A DNA stretch of 42,029 nucleotides from Pedosphaera sp. Its GTDB lineage: Bacteria > Verrucomicrobiota > Verrucomicrobiia > Limisphaerales > Pedosphaeraceae. The notes under the pieces were generated by a model. That model was not told the DNA's origin. It made no database searches and saw nothing but the letters and a program-made list of their open reading frames with translations. The translations under genes and the position numbers were made by a program. Shown here one piece after another: positions 16,547-23,885 of the stretch (within the stretch, counting starts at the first letter, position 1; each line of letters opens with the position of its first letter). The stretch spans positions 1 to 42,029 of the forward strand of contig JAQGPA010000160.1 in assembly GCA_028293325.1 (NCBI GenBank), given 5' to 3'.

Positions 16547-17733
16547 AACACAGAAATTTTTTTATTATAGCAACGGTGGCAGCCTGTTTGACGAGCCTTT
16601 GCGCCACGGATTTGCGGGCACAGGACAATGACATTGAGATCAAGCGAGAGGGCAAATTCTTGGGGCTGACTCCGCCCACGCCGATTGCGATCACCGGGTT
16701 TTCGGGTGAAGTCGCAGCGGCGCTGAAGTTTGACCTGACGGTGATGGGATTTATCGATGTGGCACCGGAGGCGGCAAAATATGTGCTGTCGGGCGCCAAC
16801 AATGGAAACGTCCAAGGACAACTGAGCTTTGGCAAAACGGTCCTGTTTTCCAAGGCCTACAGCGGTGCTTCGGCGCGGGCGCAGGCGCATCATCTGGCGG
16901 ATGACGTGGTGCTCAAGGTTACCGGGGTGAATGGGATTGCGCATACGCAGATTGCTTTCAAGGTGGATACGGGGGCGCACAGCGAAATTTATCTCGCTGA
17001 TTTTGATGGTTGGAATCCGCAGGCGGTGACGCGGGACAACACCATTGTGGCCGCGCCGTGCTGGGTGCCGCAACGCCTCGCGATGTATTACACTTCGTAC
17101 AAAATGGGAGCGCCGTTTATTTTTTATCAAAACTTGAGCACCGGCGAACGACGTAATTTTGCCCACTATCCGGGTGGAATGAACAGCAGCGCGGCGGTTT
17201 CACCGGATGGCAAAAAGGTGGCCATGATTCTGGCTACAAGTGGCAGTCCGGACGTTTATGTGTGCGACGCGGATGGGAACAATCTGAAAGACCTGACCCC
17301 GACCCGCGAAGATGAGTCGTCTCCCTGCTGGTCGCCAGATGGACAGTGGATTTGCTTTGCATCAAAGGTCAACGAACGTCGTTCACTTTGCAAGGTGTCC
17401 GTCAATGGTGGTCCGACGCTGCGGATTCCGACTTCCGGCGTTTCCAATCCTTCGGAACCCGATTGGTCGCCGGATGGGAACTGGATTGTGTTTACTGCCC
17501 AGATGGGCGGGTTTGAGATTTGTGTTGTTCCAGCGAAGGGAGGGATAGCGATTCCATTAGTGGCGGGAGAAGATCCCTGCTGGGCGCCGAACTCCCGAAA
17601 CGTCATATTCGCACGGCGCAGTGGTGAAAATCGCGTGCTCTCTTTGCTTGACGTGCCAACAAAACAAGTCAAGGATGCTTCCCGAGTTTCGGGAAGAAAC
17701 GCCGGTAATTCACAGCCCAGTTGGGCCAGATAG
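16543..17733 (+). CDS. tolB: Periplasmic protein TolB
   Basis: TolB binds Pal and takes part in outer-membrane constriction. The 396-residue product starts with a signal peptide (cleavage probably near LRAQ at about residue 27), then the alpha/beta TolB N-domain (about 30-150). A six-bladed PD40 beta-propeller follows, visible as repeats of SPDG type: VSPDGKKVAMI, WSPDGQWICFA, WSPDGNWIVFT and WAPNSRNVIFA. Length is close to E. coli TolB (430). Start overlaps tolA stop by four bases. A perfect stem (17678-17685 with 17689-17696) lies inside the last codons and might influence the tolB-pal junction. Confidence 0.95.
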   Translation: MKHRNFFIIATVAACLTSLCATDLRAQDNDIEIKREGKFLGLTPPTPIAITGFSGEVAAALKFDLTVMGFIDVAPEAAKYVLSGANNGNVQGQLSFGKTVLFSKAYSGASARAQAHHLADDVVLKVTGVNGIAHTQIAFKVDTGAHSEIYLADFDGWNPQAVTRDNTIVAAPCWVPQRLAMYYTSYKMGAPFIFYQNLSTGERRNFAHYPGGMNSSAAVSPDGKKVAMILATSGSPDVYVCDADGNNLKDLTPTREDESSPCWSPDGQWICFASKVNERRSLCKVSVNGGPTLRIPTSGVSNPSEPDWSPDGNWIVFTAQMGGFEICVVPAKGGIAIPLVAGEDPCWAPNSRNVIFARRSGENRVLSLLDVPTKQVKDASRVSGRNAGNSQPSWAR

Positions 17734-17759
17734 CCTTCCCCTAACCATAATAAAAAGAA

Positions 17760-18350
17760 ATGAAACTCACGAAATTCTCGAACTTAATCATGTTGGGGTT
17801 AGCCCTGACATTTGTTGTCGGCGGCTGTAAGAAAAAACCACAAGGGGTAACGCAGTTGCCTCCTGGACGAGTGCAACCCAATAATTCGGACTTGGGTAAT
17901 GCGCCAGGCTTTAATCCGCATGCCGCTGATACATCATCCACTCCTGGCAACATCGCGTTCACTGGCACGGGGAATGAGCATCTTGGCTGGCCGGAAAATC
18001 CTGAGATTTTGAAGGCCGAGACGGTTTATTTTGAATTCGACAAGTCCTCCATCAAGTCGAGCGAACAGGCCAAATTGGAAAGCGTGGCCAACTATCTGAA
18101 GAGCAATCCCAGCCACGCCGTGCGCGTGGAAGGTAATTGTGATGAGCGCGGGACAGAAGAGTATAATCGCTCGCTCGGTGAACGTCGCGCGCTGTCGGCC
18201 CGCGAACATCTGGTTCAGTTGGGCATTGATCCCACCCGCGTGGATACCGTGACTTACGGCGAAGACAAGCCGGCAGTTTCGGGCCATGATGAGGGAGCTT
18301 ATGCCAAGAACCGACGCGATGATTTCGTGGTGTTGACGCCAAAGCAGTAG
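17760..18350 (+). CDS. pal: Peptidoglycan-associated lipoprotein Pal
   Basis: Pal anchors the outer membrane to peptidoglycan. The 196-residue precursor has a lipoprotein signal ending in VVGGC, so Cys23 would be lipidated. A flexible region follows, then an OmpA-type domain (about 85-195): VYFEFDKSSI, EGNCDERGTEEYN and LGERRALSAREHL. The aspartate and arginine that contact diaminopimelate are present in the CDERG and ERRA motifs. The gene begins 26 bases after tolB, preceded by an A-rich leader without a Shine-Dalgarno motif. Confidence 0.96.
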   Translation: MKLTKFSNLIMLGLALTFVVGGCKKKPQGVTQLPPGRVQPNNSDLGNAPGFNPHAADTSSTPGNIAFTGTGNEHLGWPENPEILKAETVYFEFDKSSIKSSEQAKLESVANYLKSNPSHAVRVEGNCDERGTEEYNRSLGERRALSAREHLVQLGIDPTRVDTVTYGEDKPAVSGHDEGAYAKNRRDDFVVLTPKQ

Positions 18351-18451
18351 TTGTTCCGGCACAGATAGATAGAGGTTCAGGCGCGGTGCGGTTATTGTTC
18401 CTTTACTATTAGGGTGCCTTAGCGTATATAGGATAAAGCCATTATAATTTT

Positions 18452-18736
18452 ATGAATATCACCTTAGGTCTTTTTAATCTCGGCGGTGGCGAAATCATTT
18501 TGATTCTCGCCCTTGTGCTGATTCTTTTCGGAGCCAAGAAGCTGCCTGAGTTGGCCAGGGGAATGGGTCAGGGCATCAAGGAATTCAAGAAAGCGACGCG
18601 GGACGTGACGGACGAAATTCATTCCAGCATGGATGAAACTCCCGCACCGCCCGCCAAGCGGTTGCCTCCCTCCACGACGGTGGCCTCCGAGGCGGACCGG
18701 ACGGTTCCTCAAACTCCTCCCGGCCAAAAAGCCTGA
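18452..18736 (+). CDS. tatA: Twin-arginine translocase subunit TatA
   Basis: TatA oligomers form the translocation pathway for folded proteins with twin-arginine signals. The 94-residue protein has the short N-terminal TM helix (about 11-26), the FG hinge in LFGAKKLPELARG, the amphipathic helix and a Pro/Ala-rich tail. The sequence does not allow a firm split between TatA and TatB, and no separate tatB is seen, so it may serve both roles. tatC starts 20 bases downstream. Confidence 0.93.
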   Translation: MNITLGLFNLGGGEIILILALVLILFGAKKLPELARGMGQGIKEFKKATRDVTDEIHSSMDETPAPPAKRLPPSTTVASEADRTVPQTPPGQKA

Positions 18737-18756
18737 TGGGCTGACAGTTTTCCCCC

Positions 18757-19779
18757 ATGGCAAACGAGCCCGATGAGGGTCACTCTCCTGAGGAAGAGGA
18801 TGAGGGCGGGCCGGTCAAATCCTTCCTTGATCATCTGGAAGATCTCCGCTGGACGCTGATCAAAAGCGCGGTTGCGATCGCGATTGGCGTGGTGATATGC
18901 CTGATGGCAGGCAGGCAGGTAATGCAGGTTCTACTCTGGCCGCTGCAGCGCGCCACAATTTCATATCCCGGCACCAATCAAGTGGTGACGGTATCATACG
19001 GTTCCAACAAATTCGGTTCGTATGTGTTGAATGATGAGCAGCAGCAGCGGTTCAACCTGGGAACGACCAATCGGTTTGTGGCCTTGCAATTGGAGCCGGT
19101 GAACATCCCGAACGGGACCAATTCGATACAAGTGCTCGCGTTGAAGGTGGACCCGAACAAGGGGGCGGCGGAGGCGGCCCAGCATTTCAGCACGACCATT
19201 GCTAATTTTGGCCCGGCGGATGCGTTCATGACCGCTTTTCATGTGGCGATTTATGCCGGGGCGGCGCTGGCCTCGCCGTTTATTTTTTACTTCGTTGCCC
19301 AATTTGTTTTTCCCGCCCTGAAGCTGAACGAGAAACGATATGTTTACCGGGGGTTGTTCTTCGGCCTGGGGCTTTTCCTGACGGGTATTTGTTTTTGCTA
19401 TTTCGTGTTGATGCCGGTGGCGCTATCGGCGTCGCAGATGTATTCGAACTGGATGGGCTTCTCGGCGAACATCTGGAAGGCGGAGGAGTACATCGGGTTT
19501 GTTTGCAAATTCATGCTGGGAATGGGGCTGGGTTTTGAGATGCCGGTGGTTTTACTGGTGCTGGTGAAGCTCGGCATCCTTGATTACGGAATGCTGAAAA
19601 AGGCGCGGCCGTATATGATTGTCATTTGTTTCACGTTAGGGGCCATCCTGACCACGCCGGAAGTGATCACCCAGGTGTTAATGGCGATACCACTCCTGAT
19701 GCTCTATGAAATCAGCGTCTGGATCGCCTGGTATTGGGAACGGCAGGAGCGGAAAAAAGCAGAGGCAACCACGGATTAG
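18757..19779 (+). CDS. tatC: Twin-arginine translocase subunit TatC with enlarged first periplasmic loop
   Basis: TatC recognises twin-arginine signal peptides. The 340-residue protein begins with an acidic tail, then HLEDLRW (about 30-36, the conserved TatC entry motif) and TM1. TM2 reads FHVAIYAGAALASPFIFYF near residue 160, and the GFEMPVVLLVLVKLGI region is also typical. The loop between TM1 and TM2 is about 100 residues, compared with a few tens in E. coli TatC (258 residues), so the extra length is almost all in the first periplasmic loop. This loop helps signal-peptide handling in the known protein, so the insert may matter. Confidence 0.94.
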   Translation: MANEPDEGHSPEEEDEGGPVKSFLDHLEDLRWTLIKSAVAIAIGVVICLMAGRQVMQVLLWPLQRATISYPGTNQVVTVSYGSNKFGSYVLNDEQQQRFNLGTTNRFVALQLEPVNIPNGTNSIQVLALKVDPNKGAAEAAQHFSTTIANFGPADAFMTAFHVAIYAGAALASPFIFYFVAQFVFPALKLNEKRYVYRGLFFGLGLFLTGICFCYFVLMPVALSASQMYSNWMGFSANIWKAEEYIGFVCKFMLGMGLGFEMPVVLLVLVKLGILDYGMLKKARPYMIVICFTLGAILTTPEVITQVLMAIPLLMLYEISVWIAWYWERQERKKAEATTD

Positions 19780-19826
19780 GTGGCGGCGCACTGGCTGAAA
19801 AAGCGCCGGGAAAAACCGAAAAGCAC

Positions 19827-19856
19827 TTTACAGCGGGCGGCCAAAGGAGCTACGAT
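19827..19856 (+). promoter_or_regulatory. Candidate promoter of the lipoprotein gene at 19880
   Basis: TTTACA (19827-19832) and TACGAT (19851-19856) are 18 bases apart. The -35 differs from consensus at one position and the -10 at two. A transcript would begin near 19864, leaving a leader of about 15 bases. Confidence 0.35.
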
Positions 19857-19879
19857 AGTTCCAACAAGCAATCATTTTT

Positions 19880-20320
19880 ATGCGTAACTCTCACATACTT
19901 CTGGGTACACTCGCCTTGGTGGCTGTCATAGGCGTTGGTTGTGCCGGACCCGAACAGAAATTGGGCCGCGGCTTTGGCAACGTGACGGAAATTGTTCGTG
20001 CCGGTGAATTTCAACGGTCGGTGGAGCAAGGGGGCACTTTCGGCGGGACGGATGTTGGCACTACCACCGGTTTTGTCCGCGGGGTGAATCGAACCGTGGC
20101 CCGCACGGCAGTTGGCGTTTATGAGGTGGTGACGTTCCCGCTGCCGCCCTACGGTCCCGTCGCGACGGATTACCTGACCCCGAAGCCGCTTTATCCGGAC
20201 GGCTATCGCCCGCGCCAGTCGGCATCGCCGATTTTCGCCACGGACCATTACCTCGGTTTCAGCGGCGGCGATGTGGCGCCCTGGTTCCCCGGCAGCCGGT
20301 TTCGCATCTTCGACAATTAG
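19880..20320 (+). CDS. Exported protein resembling TIGR04073 exosortase-associated family
   Basis: The 146-residue product has a signal-type N-terminus ending in GVGC (Cys21), an imperfect lipobox, so a lipoprotein is possible. The mature start KLGRGFGNVTEIV, the central GTTTGFVRGVNRTVARTAVGVYEVVTFPLP and a late YLTPKPLYPDGY segment fit what I recall of the TIGR04073 putative exosortase-associated proteins common in Verrucomicrobia. No exosortase or PEP-CTERM gene is seen here. The assignment is from remembered family pattern and should be treated as probable, not firm. Confidence 0.65.
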   Translation: MRNSHILLGTLALVAVIGVGCAGPEQKLGRGFGNVTEIVRAGEFQRSVEQGGTFGGTDVGTTTGFVRGVNRTVARTAVGVYEVVTFPLPPYGPVATDYLTPKPLYPDGYRPRQSASPIFATDHYLGFSGGDVAPWFPGSRFRIFDN

Positions 20321-20340
20321 ACTGGAGAATTTCAAAGCAT

Positions 20341-20371
20341 GCGCCAACATTTGCGTGTTGGCGCTTTTTTT
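20341..20371 (+). terminator. Intrinsic terminator touching the ispE start codon
   Basis: GCGCCAACA (20341-20349) pairs perfectly with TGTTGGCGC (20356-20364) across a six-base loop, followed at once by seven T. It is a textbook intrinsic terminator for the upstream lipoprotein gene, 20 bases after its stop. The ATG preferred for ispE begins at 20372, immediately after the last T. Confidence 0.85.
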
Positions 20372-21250
20372 ATGTCGCTGAAGCTGGAAAAGAAATCGGC
20401 CTGCAAGGTGAACCTGCTGCTCAATATCCTGGGCAAGCGGCCGGACGGATTCCACGAACTGGAAACCGTGATGCACCCGGTTGATTATTACGACGAGCTG
20501 GCTTTTTCCCGCGGCGGGCAGGGGATTCAACTGACGTGCAGCGAGGCGACGTTGCCGACGGATTCCCGGAATCTGGTGCATAGGGCGGCGGCGGTGTTTT
20601 TGCAAACGGCGGACGTTGGCGACGGGGTGAAAATTCATCTGGAAAAGAGAATTCCGCTGGCAGCAGGATTGGGCGGCGGGAGCGGCAATGCCGCGACGAC
20701 CTTGTTGGGATTGAATGAGCTGTTTGGCGAGGTGTTGTCGCCGGAGCAATTGCACACATTGGCGGCGGGGCTGGGTTCGGACATCAATTTCTTTTTGCAG
20801 GCCAAGCCGGCCCTGGCGGTGGGGCGTGGGGAGAAGATCACGGCGCTGGAATTTTTCCCGGCATTGCGCGGGGCGGTGTTTGTGCTGGTGCATCCGGGAT
20901 TTGGCATTTCCACGGCGTGGTCGTACCAAAACCTGGCGCGCTTTCCCGCGGCATTGAACGGGCAGCCGGGTCGCGCGCAAGAGCTGATTTCATTGCTCCA
21001 AAATGCAAGTTTGGCACAAGCGGGCGTGGAGTTTTACAACTCACTGGAAGCGCCGGCGTTGGAGAAATATCCGGTACTGGCGCTCTACCAGGAATTCTTT
21101 CGGTCAAACGGCGCGGCGGCAACGCTGATGTCCGGCAGTGGTTCAACGACGTTCGCATTGTTCAGTGGACAGGCGGCGGCGGAACAAATCGTGGAGAAGT
21201 TCAAAGCGAAGTTTGGCACAACGAGCTGGCTGGCGATCGTGCCGGTTTAA
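20372..21250 (+). CDS. ispE: 4-diphosphocytidyl-2-C-methyl-D-erythritol kinase IspE
   Basis: IspE phosphorylates CDP-methylerythritol in the non-mevalonate isoprenoid pathway, which supplies precursors for hopanoids among others. The 292-residue protein has the N-terminal ACKVNLLLNILGKRPDGFHE motif, the GHMP ATP loop PLAAGLGGGSGNAAT, the SDINFF segment and the C-terminal LMSGSGSTTFALF, all diagnostic. An in-frame ATG at 20339 lies inside the terminator hairpin and gives an atypical N-terminus, so 20372 is preferred, although it has no ribosome site and abuts the T-tract. Length is normal for the family. Confidence 0.94.
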   Translation: MSLKLEKKSACKVNLLLNILGKRPDGFHELETVMHPVDYYDELAFSRGGQGIQLTCSEATLPTDSRNLVHRAAAVFLQTADVGDGVKIHLEKRIPLAAGLGGGSGNAATTLLGLNELFGEVLSPEQLHTLAAGLGSDINFFLQAKPALAVGRGEKITALEFFPALRGAVFVLVHPGFGISTAWSYQNLARFPAALNGQPGRAQELISLLQNASLAQAGVEFYNSLEAPALEKYPVLALYQEFFRSNGAAATLMSGSGSTTFALFSGQAAAEQIVEKFKAKFGTTSWLAIVPV

Positions 21251-21259
21251 ACGGAGCGG

Positions 21260-22033
21260 TTATCTCCGGCGTGGTTCCACTGTGCGGGAGGATTCATTGG
21301 TTTTGGCCTCGAAAGTTGTCTTGCGCTTTTCCCAATCGGCCCAGGTGGAGGCCCATTCGTCACCGGTCAATTTTTTGCGGGCGGCGGGCCAGAGTTGATC
21401 CAATGTTTTCATATCGCGCGCGGCGCCGGCGCGATCGTTCCATTTCAATTCGGCTTCGATGAGGTTGAGCAGATTGTCGGGATAAGCGGGGGCAATTTTC
21501 AGGGCTCTCTGGAAATGCTGGCGCGCCTTGCCTTTATTGCCGATGCTGGCCGGCCAGCCGGGCGCTTCAAAATAGAGCAGGCCGAGGTTGCGGTCAGGTC
21601 CGCCGTAATCGAGCGAGGGATCGAGACTGAGCGCAATTTTGAATTCCGCCTCCATTTGATCGACGATTTTCAAGGCGCCGAGTTTTTTGGTCCGGGCGAG
21701 TTGCCCCAAATTCATGGCCAGATAATAATGGCCGGGGGCGGAGTCGGGGTCGCGCTCAATCAGTCTGCGACAGGCGGCGATGCCTTGTTGAGCGATGGTG
21801 GCGCGCTGGGCGTCGGAAGTGGCATGATCCGCCCAATCGAAAGCGGCCCGTCCGAATTGCCATTCGGCCTCGGGATTGTTGGTTTCCGCCAGAAAACGGG
21901 CCTGGGCGGCCTTGAAGTTCTCCCCGGCACGGCGGACGAAAGCGGCGGGGTCATTGGTGGCAGCAGCAGGATTGGCATCCGCCCAGACCGAAAAATTGAC
22001 CGTCAAAACCAGTAAACTCAGGAAAAGAGCCAT
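21260..22033 (-). CDS. Secreted tetratricopeptide-like repeat protein
   Basis: With the ATG at 22033 the product has about 257 residues and a signal peptide (MALFLSLLVLTVNFSVWADA). An open frame continues upstream to 22141, but that extension puts basic residues ahead of the signal and is less likely. The mature part is helical with TPR-like pairs: YYLAMNLGQLARTK, an AEFKIALSLDP motif, and ARQHFQRALKIAPAYPDNLLNL, the last two being clear TPR helices. It probably acts as a periplasmic scaffold; partner unknown. It converges on ispE with a 9-base gap and diverges from the small lipoprotein gene. Confidence 0.78.
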   Translation of the reverse strand: MALFLSLLVLTVNFSVWADANPAAATNDPAAFVRRAGENFKAAQARFLAETNNPEAEWQFGRAAFDWADHATSDAQRATIAQQGIAACRRLIERDPDSAPGHYYLAMNLGQLARTKKLGALKIVDQMEAEFKIALSLDPSLDYGGPDRNLGLLYFEAPGWPASIGNKGKARQHFQRALKIAPAYPDNLLNLIEAELKWNDRAGAARDMKTLDQLWPAARKKLTGDEWASTWADWEKRKTTFEAKTNESSRTVEPRRR

Positions 22034-22119
22034 TTTGACCGTCGGAAAACAACCACGGACCTTGATTTTCCTGTTGTTTGAACGAAGGTCATTGGGTTTA
22101 ATACCCCATGAATTAGGTA

Positions 22120-22149
22120 TTGCTAACATATAGTGGCGCAATTTATACT
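22120..22149 (+). promoter_or_regulatory. Candidate promoter of the lipoprotein-hpnH-hpnJ unit
   Basis: TTGCTA (22120-22125) and TATACT (22144-22149), 18 bases apart, form a good -35/-10 pair. The start point would fall around 22156, only about five bases before the ATG at 22161, so the mRNA could be nearly leaderless. Confidence 0.42.
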
Positions 22150-22160
22150 GGAATGCTTAG

Positions 22161-22367
22161 ATGAGAGTTAATTGTAAATACTTACGGTTTGCAATGTTGC
22201 CTGTGATAATTCTGCTGGCCGGTTGCGGCGGGCTTAACGCATCGCGCAGTGTTTCTCCGGCCTCATTTTTCCTGCCCGGTTTGCTTAAAGCTGAACCTCA
22301 GAAGATTCAGCCTGACGGTTCCGTTCCGGCACGTGATTCAGTCAAGCAAGTGGCTCAACTCCAATAA
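22161..22367 (+). CDS. Small lipoprotein upstream of hpnH
   Basis: The 68-residue product has a basic start, a hydrophobic stretch and a perfect lipobox LLAGC (Cys22), leaving a mature lipoprotein of about 47 residues with no recognised domain (Ser/Pro-rich, then polar). The gene ends 12 bases before the hpnH ATG on the same strand and has the only promoter-like sequence in this run, so co-expression with hopanoid genes is likely. I do not recognise the family. Confidence 0.7.
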   Translation: MRVNCKYLRFAMLPVIILLAGCGGLNASRSVSPASFFLPGLLKAEPQKIQPDGSVPARDSVKQVAQLQ

Positions 22368-22379
22368 CTAACTAAAACT

Positions 22380-23795
22380 ATGCGATTTCCCCTGGCCTTA
22401 ACGGCTAAGATCGCGCGGCACATCATTAAGCACAAGATGGCGCGCACACCCAAGTTTGCGCTGGTCCTGCAATTGGAACCGCTCCACACCTGCAATTTAA
22501 CCTGCACCGGTTGTGGGCGCATCCGCGAATATTCGACAAGCCTCAAGGACATGATGTCCCTGGAGGATTGCCTGGGGTCGGCCACGGAATGTGATGCGCC
22601 GATGGTTTCGATTTGCGGCGGCGAGCCGTTGATTTATCCCAAGATTGAGGAATTGATCGCGGGGTTGCACGATCAAGGCCGGATCATTTACGTCTGCACG
22701 AACGGGATGTTCATGCGCAAAAAGATGCGGGATTACCTGGCGGCGAGTTACAGCGCGGCGATGGAACCGACGGTGGTGGAATTGCTGGGCCAGAAACTAA
22801 TCACCGACAAGGAAGCCGAGACGATTCGCAAGGGGAAGAACGACGGAAAACCGACGATCCAGCCGAGCAAGTGGATGTATTGGAACGTGCACGTGGACGG
22901 TCTGGAGTACACGCATGATTTGATCGTGGAACGCGAAGGGGTGTTCAAGGAATGCGTCGAGGCCATCAAGATGGCGAAGGTGCTGGGTTACCAGGTGGCG
23001 ACCAACACCACGGTTTATAAAGAGACCGACATGCAGGAGATCGAGCAGATGTTCGAATTCTTCTCAGCGATGGAAGTGGATGGTCACACGATTTCGCCCG
23101 GTTACGAATATGACGCGGCCAAGAAAGACATGGTCGTGCGGTTGAACAAGCAACCGGAGGATTTCTTCCTGACGCGCGCGATGACGAAGAAGAAATTTGC
23201 CAAGATCCAGGAATGGGGCGAGCGGTTCACGATTTTCGGCACGCCGGTGTACCAGGAATTTCTCGCGGGCAAGCGGGAGTTGACCTGCACGGCCTGGGCG
23301 ATTCCCACGCGCAACGTCAAGGGTTGGAAAGCGCCCTGTTACCTGATGACGGATGGGCATTATCCCCGTTACCAGGAAATGTTGGAGAAGGTGCAGTGGG
23401 AGAAGTATGGAGTGGTGGATGGCGTGGCGCGGGATTCGCGTTGCGAGAATTGCATGGTCCATTGCGGCTACGATCCGAGCGGCGCGCTGGGGACGAACGC
23501 CAAGTTCGGCGACACCTGGAAAAACATCAGCTACAATTTCGGCGCGAAGCCCAAGCCGTATTACCCGGGGCTGAAGGTACACGCGTTCAACGGTGTTTCG
23601 ATCGGCAAAGGCCATCTGGCGGAAGCGAAGGCAGCCATTAATTCGCCGCGCGCGGCAATGAACGGGGCGCAATCGGTTTTCTCGCGCAAGGAAGAGGCGC
23701 ACGATCACGGCACCACGAGCGGCGGGAGCTGTGGCACGGGCGACACGACCCAGCGGGATGAGTTGCTGGCGAAGATTGCCAAGAAGGACGTTTAA
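22380..23795 (+). CDS. hpnH: Hopanoid radical-SAM adenosyltransferase HpnH, enlarged
   Basis: HpnH joins the adenosyl group of SAM to a hopene, forming adenosylhopane, the first step towards extended hopanoids. The N-terminus MRFPLALTAKIARHIIKHKM and LVLQLEPLHTCNLTCTGCGR are typical. Cys38, Cys42 and Cys45 form the CxxxCxxC cluster site, and GGEP is at 80-83. VHVDGL (170-175) and CENCMVHCGYDPSG (about 355-368) are also family features. At 471 residues it is longer than the HpnH proteins I know (roughly 330-390): a block of about 40 residues (122-164) precedes the VHVDGL strand, and a Gly/His/Ser-rich tail with CGTG closes the protein. It follows a small lipoprotein gene and precedes hpnJ. Confidence 0.88.
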   Translation: MRFPLALTAKIARHIIKHKMARTPKFALVLQLEPLHTCNLTCTGCGRIREYSTSLKDMMSLEDCLGSATECDAPMVSICGGEPLIYPKIEELIAGLHDQGRIIYVCTNGMFMRKKMRDYLAASYSAAMEPTVVELLGQKLITDKEAETIRKGKNDGKPTIQPSKWMYWNVHVDGLEYTHDLIVEREGVFKECVEAIKMAKVLGYQVATNTTVYKETDMQEIEQMFEFFSAMEVDGHTISPGYEYDAAKKDMVVRLNKQPEDFFLTRAMTKKKFAKIQEWGERFTIFGTPVYQEFLAGKRELTCTAWAIPTRNVKGWKAPCYLMTDGHYPRYQEMLEKVQWEKYGVVDGVARDSRCENCMVHCGYDPSGALGTNAKFGDTWKNISYNFGAKPKPYYPGLKVHAFNGVSIGKGHLAEAKAAINSPRAAMNGAQSVFSRKEEAHDHGTTSGGSCGTGDTTQRDELLAKIAKKDV

Positions 23796-23885
23796 ACCAG
23801 CGCAGTAGATTGGTTGGCGCCGGGATTTTTCCTGACGATATTGTTGGTTCAAGACTTTTAAATCAGAAGAGCAATTTAATCTAGA

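Noticed and set aside
17678-17696. Terminator at the tolB-pal junction
   Set aside because: The perfect 8-bp stem is inside the tolB coding end and has no T-tract; pal follows directly.
20339-20371. Upstream ATG (20339) as ispE start
   Set aside because: It lies in a perfect terminator hairpin and adds 11 residues that do not match the family; kept only as an alternative in the ispE note.
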